Origin: Mactromeris polynyma | Taxonomy: Eukaryota; Mollusca; Bivalvia; Venerida; Mactridae | Direction of reading: 5' to 3' | Length of the DNA: 64,000 nt | NCBI GenBank assembly: GCA_032209605.1 | Contig: JASFXZ010000008.1 | Coordinates: 248,001-312,000, forward strand | Shown here: in pieces, positions 1 to 11,325 of the stretch | Layout of the letters: every line of letters starts with the position of its first letter | Numbering within the stretch: position 1 is the first letter of the stretch | The notes under the pieces: model-generated | What the model saw: the letters and a program-made list of their open reading frames with translations, nothing else | The model's database searches: none | What the model was told of the DNA's origin: nothing | Position numbers and translations under genes: made by a program

Positions 1-897
1 TAATTATTGCGATGTGCTGTTAAAAAGTTAAAACTCTATTTTGTGTACAGAAAACTAAATTATTTTTCGAATGTATGTTTTTTTAAACTTGCTTAGTATC
101 TTGAAATAACAAAACAATGGCCCCAACGTACATCTAACATTTATTTATATATTTGTTAAATATGCCTTCAAAAACCTAAAAGCGAACTAAATTCAAGCAT
201 TTGGGATGCACTTTGAGTATTTGCGTACAGTTTCGATGAAAAGTCGAGTAAAGTCGGTTGTTGTTGATAAACATCAAGCATATTTGAAAGAAATGATGTG
301 ATACAATGTCCGTTTTTTGAAACCGTGGGTAGGCGAGGGCAAAATCATAAATGATAGCTCGTGGCGCTGAAGGTTTTTACTACAACTCAATACACTCTTG
401 CAAAGTAAACTGTGTACACGGATATAATTATTTTTTCCACTCGAGGGGCCCAAGCCTTTGTTATATAACATGTATTAACTGGCCTTTTATCTGGTTCGAT
501 CTCATGCAAGATTGCACAGATTGGTATTTTCGTAGCTTTAAACAGTATCAAGTGTATGAAAACAAGTGCCATTTGAATGTATTATTATTGAAATATAATA
601 AGCTTAGACATTCAGTATCTAACGTTAAAATGTTCGTGCATATTTTATGTCCCGGTCGCAATTATTTAAATTATTTTTAGTGTTCTGTTTGTAAAACACT
701 TCGTGGTATTTCATAACGTTTTAAACATGAGGTATATATAATTTATGTCGAATTAATTCCGAATTATTTGCTTGTTTGCTTTGAAAACAACTCACCGTGC
801 TTATATATAACCGTTGTTACAGCACAATGTTTAATAAGGAATCTATATGGCTTTACGGTCTAAATTATTTGACGTTATTATTCAACGTATTTTGCTG
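1..897. other. No supported feature
   Basis: AT-rich sequence. An ATG-initiated frame of 109 codons runs on the + strand from 351 to 680, but it shows no domain, signal or repeat pattern, and frames of this size are expected by chance in 64 kb of such DNA. Confidence 0.5.
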
Positions 898-1112
898 TTA
901 TCTTCGTTTGAATCTCCATCCAATCAATTTTCTCTTTGCTGTTCCCTTTAATTCTCCATAGTTGCTTTTGATAGTCAGCCAGACAAGCCCTTGCTTCCCA
1001 ATACCACTACATGTTTGCTCTTGCACCTCCTCAATCCCCAATGTTTCATAGACTGTTTTCCCAGGGGTCTGTGTGGGAGGCATTGTCTTGTGTATGTAGT
1101 GTTCCCTGAAAA
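898..1112 (+). mobile_element. RepA copy, 3' part (0.9 kb)
   Basis: This matches the distal half of the RepA family in forward orientation, defined as the orientation of the 58.7 kb copy. Shared landmarks in order are a 'gatagtcagcca' block, a 'gcacctcctcaa' block, 'gtctgtgtgggaggcattgtctt', and the terminal 'tatgtagtgttccctg'. The upstream half with the 'tgttattttctcccc' landmark is missing, so the copy is truncated. A minus-strand frame of 127 codons crosses it and is a repeat shadow. Confidence 0.65.
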
Positions 1113-1114
1113 AA

Positions 1115-3265
1115 ATAAAACATTCATTGACTATTTTTACAACCTTAATATACATATATACACTTGTATATATATATACACGACAACTACGCCATATTGT
1201 GACATATATAAATATATTCAAAATCATAATTGATGATAATTCTATACAAGAACTCGAGTATCCATTTACACTTATTTGCACTGCAAGAGCTAACGACTGC
1301 TCAATTATTAAGGTTAATGAATATATGGGTTTTAATTACTGGTAATTAATCAACTCAACAAACACACACCCTTAAGTCTTCTACTTGATATAATTGCATG
1401 GTTTCGCTTTTATTATGAAGAGCACTATTAAGAATAAGTGCGTGCATTTTTAACTTTGTTGCGAGTCGTATGGAAATGGTATTGACTGGCGAGCAATGGC
1501 ATCAGTAGACGGTAGTCAACCTTTAAACATTTTTTTAACATTTATCCGATTAGGTGGCTAAAATATTTACACGACCGAAGTTGTACTATATAGGAAATAT
1601 TACATAGTGTGCGATCAGTATATATAGTATGATTTTAATTGTTTTGCACTGCTGTACTCTACTAAAACAGGCTGTTAAATGTTTTAGAGCATTCCACAGT
1701 CTAGCTGCAGGTCCATCGGTATAAATTAGACATTGGCCGAAACCTCCTAGAATATAATTATACTCTAAGTGTTGAATCAGTGTGATAAAGTCGAGATTGT
1801 GTAACTCATTACAATTCGTCTTTGCAAAAACTGTAATTAACTATCATCAACAAGTACTTTGTATAACACTGACGCAAACAAATCTTATAAAGCTTGAATA
1901 ATAACATAACAAATTATAAACATAAATATATCAACTACTTCATAAATGATATAGAATTTATGCGCCTAATTACCCCATCCTATCTCTGATAAGTCTGCTT
2001 CTAAAGAAAATTATTATCCTAAAGTTGAGACATAATCAATGTATTACGCAAGGTTATTGTCTGCTGATCCTCACACGTGAACTGGATTAAACATCGCAAT
2101 CATGTTATAAATGCCAAAGAAACATCATATCTCAACAATTGTTAAAATATTAAGTAGAACAGAATATCACAAGACTGATTAAACTTGTTTAAATAAATAC
2201 CCCTGTTACAAGTGCCAATACCTACATTCAAACTGAACATGTGCTTCAACGTTTCGATTTATTCAGCTTTCTTCAGGGACGATATAGTCAATTTAATACA
2301 ATAAGTCACAGCCGTCTCTGATAAAGTCCATTATTTGATGATGCGATTTTCACACAGAAGTTATATTTGTGGCTTGTGGTCTTTGTTCTTGTTTACATGT
2401 AAGTAGATATGTTCCAGTCTCCTTGCGATTTGGGGTGGCTGTGTGCTTCGTGTGCGGCAAATTACCTCTTTATCATTTTTATCAAAGCGGTAGTTTCGTA
2501 TCCGAGGAAACCCCGAGATAAATCAGAATACTGGCTTTAGAAATATTCATTTTCTTTTAAGCAGAACTCGCAAGTAGTGTCTACTAATATGTTCCTCGGA
2601 AACAATGACGTGCTTAAGTAGAAATCGACAATGAACAGTGTTCAGTCGTCTTGTAGACTCGTTGTCACATTTTGGTATCAAATGTGTTATGAGACATCTG
2701 TTATTCTAACGTATATATTCGATTTGTTTAGTAAGGAATCACTTTTCGCAAAGTACAATAAAGACGAAGATAACAAACAATTACCTTTAGAGTAACACTA
2801 TTTTAATGAAATATACGTCTTGCATAACATCTGCACGTGTGCACTTTGATAAAACAGTGCATAGTAAAATATATAATTGCCACATGCTTTGAAAAAGAAA
2901 AACATATTTTCGTATACCGGTATCTGATTGCAACATGAATCCAGATATCGAGGTGTGTTTGTAAACAATATCTAATACATCTGTTGTAAAGACTGCCGTA
3001 AAAAAGAAGAATGCACTAAATAGCTTCTGAAACAAGGTTATAAAACATTTTCCATGGCATCAAACCCCTACCATGTTACTGGGATCTGCAAGGATTAAAC
3101 TAGCTTTATACAAATCACACATGAGATATAGCGTAATTATTTGCAATGAATCAAGCCAGTAATAGAAAATAAATTACGAGTCACTAATGAATACAACGGT
3201 ATAAACTTGGCTGATGATATCGACTGATTATTACTTAAAGATATTTCTCTAAATTATGTTTCCAA
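1115..3265. other. Non-coding; TA/CA-rich microsatellite near its start
   Basis: Positions about 1147-1215 are an imperfect TA/CA simple repeat (tatatacac, tatatatac runs). The rest shows no coding signal, RNA or recognisable repeat. Confidence 0.5.
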
Positions 3266-3606
3266 ACTATGTGTCTAAGTAAAGAGAGAATGAGTTGCTA
3301 CAAGGAAAGCCACATACGTACATACGACACTGCCTTCTCATACAGACCACCGGGATAACAACAGTCCATACAAAATAAGGCATTTGAAGAGGTGCAATAG
3401 TAAATATGCATGGGACCAGGGGCGCAAGGAATGGCCATGCCGACCATAAAATACAACTGAGGAGAAGATATGAGGCCAAACAGGAGGGGAATGTAATGGA
3501 TAGAATACATCACTGGACAAGTTAAGAGAGCAGGCAACAATAGACCGAAAGGGGGAGAAAATAACATGAACACTTTTATATATAAAACACCAACACATTA
3601 TGTGAA
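3266..3606 (-). mobile_element. RepA copy (3.3 kb)
   Basis: Nearly full reverse-complement copy of RepA. On the + strand it reads in order 'gagttgctac', 'gccacatacg', 'accgggataacaacagtcca', 'aaggcatttgaagagg', 'ggcgcaaggaatgg', 'gcaacaatagaccgaaag' and 'gaaaataacatgaacac'. All blocks recur in the 8.3, 16.8 and 17.8 kb copies. The G-run of those copies is replaced here by 'aggagggg'. Overlapping minus frames of 70-91 codons arise from the repeat. Confidence 0.75.
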
Positions 3607-3879
3607 CATAATTTTATTGGGGGCCAGATGTGATACACGAAACCTTTACCTTTACAGAAAGAACATACACTCTTACTTTCTGCCAGTTTTGTTTACTTAG
3701 TACTTGTGTAAATAGTTCCATGTCTCCGTTTGCGTTAGAGCGAATGTTAACTTTGTATGTGGGATGTCTTGCTCGACTTCTTTAATTTTCAGTCGAACCA
3801 CCAAACATTTTACCCCTGATAAAATGTGTAATAAAGTGTAATATTTCAGAAACATATTTTATATCCATGTGTTACCCTT

Positions 3880-4170
3880 GTCCCGACAGTGTAACATTGA
3901 CCTTTGAGCTCCGGACACGGGTCTTGCTTGCCACTAACCGTCTCATCATGGAGGACATGTGTGACAATGTATTAAAATAATAATCCCATAATAATGACAC
4001 TGTAATGGTCCAGACACGATCAAAGTGTGACCTTGACCTTTAAGCTACATACACGGATCTTGCGCGAGACACATCGTCTCATCAAGGAAAACATTTGTGC
4101 CAAGTATTTTGAAAATCCCTCCCCCGATAAAAGACAGAATGTTTGTCAGGACAAAATCGGACGGACACAT
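3880..4170 (+). repeat. Tandem dimer carrying TGACCTTGACCTT
   Basis: Two diverged units of about 140 bases lie head to tail. Each carries 'ttgacctt(t)gagct', 'acacggRtcttgc', 'tcgtctcatcaWgg', 'gtgYcaa' and a 'cRgacac/ggacac' ending. The second unit has TGACCTTGACCTT at 4028-4040, two adjacent nuclear-receptor half-sites. Its reverse contains TCAAGGTCA, the extended half-site bound by NR5A/ERR-type receptors in animals. I recall closely similar units as common dispersed repeats in bivalve genomes. The 134-codon + frame from 4027 starts at GTG inside this repeat and is not counted as a gene. Confidence 0.6.
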
Positions 4171-4289
4171 AATGGCCGAATCACTATATTGGCGTCTATG
4201 TCCAGCTCGCCACCAGTGGGCTTTAAAAATATTCCATTTCGGTGGATGAACTTGTTCCCACTTAACTGCTACGTTATGGCCATGTTGTG

Positions 4290-5800
4290 GTGTTCCCACA
4301 TCGAAATAATGAAAATAAATGAAACTTTTTGTGAACTTGCGCTGCCTATTGTCATTTATTATTGTCTTGTATACACATCACCTGAAATTATATTTCTTTT
4401 CAATCATTATCTAATAAATAAAATCCAGTAGGTTTAGAATATATTTCTTCGACCTGTCTGTATGGCGCCAGATCTGCGCCATCGTCTTTATTTATGGATT
4501 TTAGAGAATAGACAAAGTGATGTTATTGATAAAGAAGACTCAATGAGGTTTTATAGTATCATTGCGATTAATTTCGTATTTCGACAATTACAATAAGAAC
4601 CAGGTTCAGTCACTTGACACAACCTTTTATCTTATGTTATTTAATAGTGTAATTAATTTGCTTCATTTGGAACTGCTGAATTAATTGGAATTCACTTTTT
4701 ATGTCCCCAAAGAGTTATGCGTATAGCAATCGCATGGTCTTTATTTAGGTAATAGTTTTTCTGCCAGTTTGTAAGTTTGTCCAATTAACCGAAACACATC
4801 GTGTTCTTGTTTTAAACAAACGAATACTCGCAGATATGCAATGCTCAAGGTAAGAGAAAGGCAATCCTTTAGTGGTGGACATTCGTTACTTACTGGTGAC
4901 ATATGTTGTTCTGATTAATATTTTACTCACGCATACTCTAACCTATAATACCACGTATCGCATGACATAATTTGTTTGTTAGGGCGGATTGTATAGGCAC
5001 TCTGGCATAATTATTCTCATACGGCGAGTCCCCATCTCACATGCTCCTTCTGGTATCGTTGTTTGGTTAAAAGGAGCACAAATTCCAACAAAAAAATCAT
5101 TTATATGACTGTTTCCACTGCTAGCATTGCTTTTATATTGGGTGTAAGTATGAGATGAAACTGAAAACTTCCCCAAGTCAACCGGTGATGAGCAATTACA
5201 TATTGTGTATAAAACAGTTTTTTGATATGCTTGAATTCACTGTAGTGAAGGATTAATGTACAGAGAGATCAAGTATTAATATTGCAATAAAAAGCGGTTA
5301 CATCGTTTTAAAGCAAGTGTTCCATTGCCAAGTGGAACATTGATTTGCTTATATGCTTTGAAATTCCTCAGGACTTTTGGTTATTACCGAAGTAATATCG
5401 TATAATTGAATATGATCATGGTTCGTAATTTATTAATTAGAGAAGCAAGTTGCATTACGAGTTTATTTCAAAGCTAGCGTACATTCAGTATTAATCTTTG
5501 AAAATCCTTGACGAAACACCAAATGTAATTAATGTGTGCTATTATGGTAGTACGTTTGTGGTAACGAAGGTCACATACGTCTGTTATTTGCCGGATAGGC
5601 ATAGTTCAAAGCAATCTTATCAATAGATAGTATTAATATTATTAGATATATTCAATAAATCACGTTGACGTAATAAAAATAATGCAAATCTTGTTTTAAT
5701 TGTAAAATATAATTACATTTCTATCATTATCTGTCAGAACACATTATCTTTATTGTCATACACTTTGTATCGATTATCGTTGCCTTTTCAAGACGTAGTG
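4290..5800 (+). repeat. Duplicated segment, arm 1
   Basis: This arm is collinear with 7750-8970. Anchors include the 'tgtatacac' block (4367 and 7830), 'ggcgccag' (4463 and 7922), 'gatgttattgataaa' (4521 and 7979), 'tcgtatttcgacaat' (4576 and 8032), 'aggcatagttcaaagcaa' (5596 and 8776) and 'gccttttcaa' (5781 and 8957). About 4690 holds a degenerate 'tttttatgtccccaaag' repeat, a pattern I associate with mollusc genomes. About 4760-5400 has no clear counterpart in the other arm. Confidence 0.6.
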
Positions 5801-6620
5801 TCGATAGATTTCTTATTTGACGCTAAACGAGTAACTGATAAGAAGGCATGTGCATTTCAATTAACAGAAATATAATAATGTACCCGTGAAGACTTTGCAC
5901 AATAGTTCTTCTAGAAAAGTGAACAACTCCTGATTTGAAAAGTTCTGAATTTGATAACGTAAAGAGTTTTCGTTTAACATTTTAATTTCACTCAACGGTT
6001 GCAAATTTTGTTACAACAGAAGATCAACATGCCTAGGCATTTCCTCTCCAAATGTCCTACTGTGACACCTGTTCTTCGTTATGGTGTTAAATATATTATC
6101 TTTATTTTGTGCATTGATGATTCCTTACTGGACCCAAAATAAAAAGTAGGACCATCGTCTATCTTATTAGTTGAATGTTTACATATGGCTTGAATTGGCA
6201 CTAACCTTGAGTTAAACGCGTGACCAATGTTTCATTTAAATCCGTTTGGGGTGTAGAAGTAAAGGAAGGGATATGAGTCACATAAATTGAATAAAGAGTT
6301 GACATATTAAATGGAACCCGTGGATTTGATGCATGGATTTGAAATGCCTTGTTGAGTATATACTTTGAGCAAAGAATCTTGAAAAAATGACAGTTATTTT
6401 ATGACTTTCGTCACGACCTCAGCAGATTTATAGCACATCGAATTGAAACAGGATTGTGTCTACGGCCTTTGGAAAAACGGTCAACAGTCTCCCGTAAATG
6501 CAGCACTTTCTGTGCTTTGATTTAAAAATCTGATTTGTCGGAAAACGAAATGGTTGTTTCCTCCAGAAAAGCATCATATAAATGTTGCTTGTTTGATTTA
6601 TTAAAGTCTTGGTAATCACG
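5801..6620. other. No supported feature
   Basis: AT-rich sequence with no coding signal or RNA. I found no confident relatives elsewhere in the window. Confidence 0.5.
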
Positions 6621-6621
6621 A

Positions 6622-6845
6622 CTTATAGGTCTTGGTTTATTGATAAAACAACTGAACGTCATAAATAGTTTAAACTTAACCCTTGTTTGGGGAAGGATCT
6701 ATATCAACCATCTTGAGGTAACCGATTGATATTTTCCCGATTATCATGTTGTTTAGCTTATTTACAATCAACATGCGTCCCACGAGCTTTATATGCGCAA
6801 ATCGTTCTGTCAGTTTGATGTTCTTCCATTTTTGTGTTGTTCTTT
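6622..6845 (+). repeat. Dispersed duplicate of 11.33-11.55 kb
   Basis: It shares with 11328-11545 the ordered blocks 'aggtcttggtttatt', 'aaggatctat', 'cgatgtaacc/gaggtaacc', 'catcaTgt...ttagYttattYac', 'atYaacRtgcgtc' and 'ttgatgttc'. The orientation is the same and the blocks are separated by small indels. It is an old, diverged repeat of unknown class. Confidence 0.6.
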
Positions 6846-6867
6846 GTCCTGAACCTGTCGTAAACAT

Positions 6868-7022
6868 ATGCTGCCGCGTGTTCAGTTACGGCTAACAATT
6901 GCAAGCGTTACGAAACTGTTTTGTTTCGTGTTCCTGACCCACCGTATTACATTCACTGCACACGGGGAACCAAATTGCAAACGTTACGAAACGTTAGCCG
7001 CGAACACCTTTACTGAACGTAG
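6868..7022 (+). repeat. Dispersed duplicate of 13.78-13.93 kb
   Basis: About 150 bases are highly similar to 13783-13932, including the shared blocks 'cctgacccaccgtat', 'cacattcactgcacacggg' and 'cgttacgaaacgtt'. Internally, 'gcgttacgaaac' is repeated as 'acgttacgaaac', and ACGAAAC/GTTTCGT forms a short hairpin. The 7.0 kb copy follows directly on the duplicate at 6622-6845. Confidence 0.7.
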
Positions 7023-7152
7023 GACAACATAATAGATATTTACGAAACATGTTTCACAATTTTCAAATGGCAACATAGCACGTGCCAGTTTAATTCGAGG
7101 AGTCAATTTGTGAACATCATCGCATAACATCTTCAGTGAAATTACCACGTGT

Positions 7153-7224
7153 AATTATACCTCTCTGGGTCTCGAACTGAATAACAAGCAGTCAAGCACT
7201 CTGTCTACTGATCTACACGTGTTG
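7153..7224 (-). repeat. tRNA-derived SINE head (degenerate)
   Basis: The minus strand reads like a tRNA-derived promoter region. A degenerate A box (tagatcagtagac) lies about 35 bases ahead of a B-box-like GTTCGAGACCC, and 'gtgcttgactgc' sits where a tRNA anticodon arm would be. It cannot fold into a full cloverleaf, so it is read as a SINE or tRNA-pseudogene remnant. Confidence 0.45.
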
Positions 7225-7749
7225 TTTAATGTACAATTCGAACATTTTATTACAATTATGCCGCTTGTATTGCTATTTTCTTCGTCTTGATAATACAAAA
7301 TAAAGTAGATGTATTTGGCTAATAATAAAAGCCGAACTATTTAATTAACTGTTGAAGTATATACAGCTTTTAGAATAATCGAATGCAGCTGGTGGAAGTG
7401 TTTTAAGATGTCGCAAAAGTGCAGAAACGGTACTTATTGTGAAGCTAATATATTGATATACTTGCTCGACAAATATACATTAATTAATTAGTTAACAGCA
7501 CGTGTTATAATAATTGTTCGTTGCTTGGTGACGAACTGTTAGGTACATGTTGGAAAGACCTGGACAACTGGCCAAGTTTGACCAGTCGTCGCATATTTCT
7601 AAAATAAATGCGTTTGAAAAAATAACGTGCTATCTAATACATTAAGAACTTTTGTTAGTTTTATTAGCTTAATGTTATTTTTATACATTATTATAAATTA
7701 TTGCATTTCGGTAGATGAATTGGTTGCCATGCAACTACTTCCGGATATG

Positions 7750-8970
7750 TCAGCATGTGACAGAGAAAATAAATACTTTTTAAGAAAAACGTTTGCTTAT
7801 TATTCTTTCCTATTCATAATTATTTTTCTGTATACACTCACTGAGAATTATGTTTGTCTAATAAATATGTAAAGAAAAGAAAATCCTATAGATTATGAAT
7901 ATATTCCTTCGTTCTGTCTGTCCGGCGCCAGAACTTAGCCATCATTTATATTTATGGATGTTAGGGGATAGATAAAATGATGTTATTGATAAATAGACTC
8001 AATAAGATTTTATCAATTTTTTTGATTCATGTCGTATTTCGACAATCTTAAAAAGAGTCAGCTATAGTTGCTTGACATAACTAAGCATCACGTTTTGTCT
8101 AAAACGAATAATCTCAGTGAGGAATATGATCGATGTAGTAACAATGAATGTGGCTTTTTTATGCCCTCGTATATAAACCCTTCGCATTGAATAATAGTGT
8201 TTTTTCTTGCAAAAAGTTGAGCATATTGCTTACTTAGCTATAATTAATTAGAGAAACAAGGTTCATTTCAAAAGAGCAAGTATAAGTTGCTACTGGGAAC
8301 GCCACACTCATAATACCTCTCCGCATAGACTTCCGGGAAAATATCAATCCATAAAACATAAGGCATTTGAGGAGGCTCAAGGGAATATATGTAAGGGAAC
8401 AGGGGCACAAGGAATGGCCTGTCGAACATACGGGAAAACTAGGAGATTCAGAGGACAAACGGGGGGGGGGGGTTAATGGATGGAATATGTCACAGCTGGC
8501 AACAACAGGCCGATAGAGGGGAGCAAATAACATGAACCTATATAAAGTGAGAGAAAGGGGAACAGGGAATTTAACATACATTCAAAACACAAATAGAAAT
8601 AATCACATTACAGTGATTTACAACCTTGGAACTCTCAGCAAAAAGCCCTACTTTAAGCTTATTGCTAAGTACTTCTAATGGTACATACATTGAAACCGTT
8701 GATGCGGTTATTAATCTGCGCTATTTTGGTAATATTATTGATGGGAACGGAAATCACACCCGTCTGTTAATTGTCCGAAAGGCATAGTTCAAAGCAACGT
8801 TAATTGGGTAGTAATATCATTTACCAATAAATCACTTCAACCGTCGTAAGAATAATGGTGGGAATGTAAAACTGTTACTAATTAGCATTATTATATTTCT
8901 ACTTTTATCTGTCATCATAATCTCGTTATCATTATGCAATAATCAGTGATGAGCGATGCCTTTTCAACTG
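7750..8970 (+). repeat. Duplicated segment, arm 2 (interrupted by RepA)
   Basis: Partner of 4290-5800 in the same orientation. Homology is lost between about 8270 and 8675, where a RepA copy sits, and resumes on both sides: 'taattagagaaRcaag' before it and 'gtacataCattg' / 'ttaatctgcgctattttgg' after it. The duplication is therefore older than the RepA insertion. Confidence 0.6.
8268..8675 (-). mobile_element. RepA copy inside a duplication arm
   Basis: The longest well-delimited RepA copy, about 400 bases, in reverse complement. It carries a 12-G run at 8461-8472 and ends (element 5' side) with 'acaaccttggaactctcagcaaaaagcc', the landmark also found reversed at 35.1 and 58.7 kb. The matching site in arm 1 (about 5470-5480) lacks it, so the edges here approximate the true element ends. 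A 115-codon minus frame spans it but has no recognisable domain. Confidence 0.75.
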
Positions 8971-9142
8971 TTCCAGAAAAACTAGCGTCCGATTTGAAAG
9001 TTGAACGTCACTTATTAGAATATATGTATTTATCAACATATATAATATATTTGATCTACGATGCCCTGCAGGAAGAGCGCGTAACTTTAAGATTGAATGT
9101 TGTGGGTTTACAGCATTATGATACCGTACTCTGTGTGATACG

Positions 9143-9190
9143 AAAGACCCGTAGTGACATTCAAGCTGCATTATTTCTCTTCTAGCAAAT
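9143..9190 (+). repeat. Left inverted arm of satellite-core element
   Basis: The stretch 'gaaagacccgtagtgacattca' followed by 'ttatttctct' and 'aaatattaa' is matched in inverted orientation at 9668-9720, where the reverse complement reads 'gaaagatccgtggtgacattca', 'gttatttctct', 'aaatattaa'. The arms are about 50 bases long with a few mismatches and enclose the 22-base array. Confidence 0.65.
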
Positions 9191-9258
9191 ATTAAAATCG
9201 AGAAGTTGATATCATTAATTCGTGTAGTTGAAATCGTGAATTCGCGAATTCGCGAATG

Positions 9259-9654
9259 CACGTATTCCCGACTTCAACTTCACGTATTCCCGACTTCAAC
9301 TTCACGTATTCCCGACTTCAACTTGACGTATTAACGACTTCAACTTCACGTATTAACGACTTCAACTTCACGTATTCACGACTTCAACTTCACGTATTCA
9401 CGACTTCAACTTCACGTATTCACGACTTCAACTTCACGTATTCACGACTTCAACTTCACGTATTCACGACTTCAACTTCGCGTATTCACGACTTCAACTT
9501 CGCGTATTCACGACTTCAACTTCGCGTATTCACGACTTCAACTTCGCGTATTCACGACTTCAACTTCGCGTATTCACGACTTCAACTTCGCGTATTCACG
9601 ACTTCAACTTCGCGTATTCACGACTTCAACTTCACGTATTCACGACTTCAACTT
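9259..9654 (+). repeat. 22-base tandem array, 18 units
   Basis: Eighteen units of the form cacgtattcacgacttcaactt follow with no change in length. Variants occur in blocks: units 1-3 have 'attcccg', units 4-5 'attaacg', units 6-10 'cacgtattcacg', units 11-17 'cgcgtattcacg', and unit 18 returns to 'cacg'. Because 22 is not a multiple of 3 and the + strand unit lacks stops, all frames stay open. This yields a spurious 147-codon frame with a 22-residue period. The array is preceded by overlapping GAATTCGCGAATTC palindromes at about 9238-9256. Confidence 0.95.
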
Positions 9655-9663
9655 CATTTCTTG

Positions 9664-9722
9664 AACTTAATATTTCCAAGGAGAGAAATAACCCTGTGAA
9701 TGTCACCACGGATCTTTCATAG
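9664..9722 (-). repeat. Right inverted arm of satellite-core element
   Basis: Inverted partner of 9143-9190. The whole structure (arm, 22-base array, arm) spans about 580 bases. This layout recalls the bivalve 'pearl' non-autonomous elements, which carry short satellite cores. That assignment is an inference from structure only. Confidence 0.6.
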
Positions 9723-9965
9723 TGTAATGATTTGGCTGAAGTTAATTCAAAGTCTCCCGTTCATGGATGATACGGGAAAGTGTTGTTTAGTGCCGAATGG
9801 AAACCCAGAGCGGCTGATTGTCCTACGAAACTGAAATGGGGTTAACACTAACAGTGTCAAACTCGCGCAACTAATAAAATATTCTGTCTGGGATTTATAA
9901 TCAATGCCACTTTGGTTCAAAAGTCAACACTGAGTGCATAACTGTGAAATGTTTTCATTTAAAAG

Positions 9966-10056
9966 AGAAATTATCTCACGGAAAAAGCAAAATCCGACCA
10001 ATCAAGGAAACTAACATTCAGTTCAATACACTATTAAAACTTACTACAGAGTACAG
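9966..10056 (+). other. Candidate 5' untranslated exon
   Basis: The stretch ends in ACAG|GTAAGATACT, a near-consensus donor (GT at 10057-10058). A weaker acceptor, tttcatttaaaag, precedes it, although the true left edge could be a transcription start. It cannot join the next candidate exon (11969) in an open frame without meeting TAG, so if real it is untranslated. No TATA box is visible upstream. Confidence is low because single donor matches are common by chance. Confidence 0.2.
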
Positions 10057-10494
10057 GTAAGATACTGGAGTTGATTCAAATTAGACCATGCTGTTTATTT
10101 ATATTTTTGTTAAACGTCGACCTTGCCTCGCAAAACCTAGCTACCTATTTGAAAAAAAACCACAAAAGTCGTTTCGAAAGACGCAAAGCCAGATAATAAA
10201 CAATGTATCATTTCGCATCTTTTAATGAGGTAGACATGATAAATATATAACTATACAACTTACTCCTTTATATAACATAAGAAAGCTACCAGAAAAAACT
10301 GACTACTTTTCACTCTCTATTTTCAAGCATGCAAGTTAACAAAAGATTTACAAAAGCATGCGCAAATACGACACAGTGGTTACTTCCCTTGGCGATTTTT
10401 TAAACTCTCGAAAATGTTAATGTTTTGTCTCAAAGTGCTCAAACCAAGGCGCACGCGGACGCTACACAAAAATGTAAACGGTATGGCTTTATTA

Positions 10495-10860
10495 AACGCC
10501 GGCAAACTGGTTTAAGACCCCACTATATTTACTTACAGCTGACATGATGAAGGCCGTCGTTTTACCTTGATACTATTGTTGTTATGTCTTGCAGACCAGT
10601 GGCGTTCATATTTACTTTTTGAGTCCCTAGATGATGTTGTCTAGTCTGGAACCATATCCTTATCATTCTAGTCTTATTTACGTATGTACTTCTTGTCTGT
10701 TTGGTATTTTCTGTGTTCCCTCACTGAATGTGCCTCCTCCCTTTGTTTTTGTCTGAGTCTGTCTAGGAAAGTTCTGATTTGTGAACGTGACCTTCCCTGC
10801 ACTGAACTTTTCCAAATAATGACTTGGATACATTGCAAAACGTTGTTATTTTTTCTCGTA
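10495..10860 (+). mobile_element. Diverged RepA-related copy (10.5 kb)
   Basis: Related to the 35.1 kb copy. It has a 'ggtttaagacccc' start, 'tacttacagctgaca' in place of 'tgtactgacagttcc', and the distinctive distal block 'gttctgatttgtgaacgtgaccttccctg', which resembles 'gttcttgttaaccttccctg' at 35.48 kb. The middle is diverged or replaced. Confidence 0.4.
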
Positions 10861-11325
10861 TTTTGACTTGTCTTAACGATTTACTTCTATTTTGTCTAAT
10901 TTCGCCACAATCAACTCGAATTGTGGTGAAATGCATGACTGTGCGTATATGATTTAATGGAGGATCCGTTAACAGAAATGCATTGGAAATTGTTGTTCAT
11001 ATACATCTGTGTTCGTGTTTGAGACATAGTTGCATCCGTTTATAGGATAAGAGCTAAACTATGTAATGGAATGGAATGATTTCATAATAAAGTTTGCTAT
11101 TAGTATAGCGACAATAGTACTCTGTGCTTAATATGCAGTCAGTCACGTGATATGCCAACTTCATTATAACAATGTTAAATTGGCACCCCAGTTAAATAAG
11201 AAATATCGATTTTAAATACATAAAATATAGCCAACGATGACCAGTGAGCGTTTTCATCATTGACCAATAATGATTTAATAAGGAATTTGATATTAGTATG
11301 ATACTGTTTATTCAAATTGATCATG

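Noticed and set aside
898..1281. 127-codon minus frame
   Set aside because: It lies partly on a RepA copy and an AT microsatellite, with no recognisable protein features.
4027..4431. 134-codon + frame
   Set aside because: It starts at GTG inside a dispersed repeat, runs into a duplicated segment, and shows no domain.
8234..8581. 115-codon minus frame
   Set aside because: It overlaps a RepA copy. Similarity to frames in other copies is explained by nucleotide identity, and the 12-C run would shift frames easily.
9256..9699. 147-codon open frame with 22-residue periodicity
   Set aside because: It is the direct product of a stop-free 22-base array. The same periodic peptide arises in every frame, and there is no coding context.
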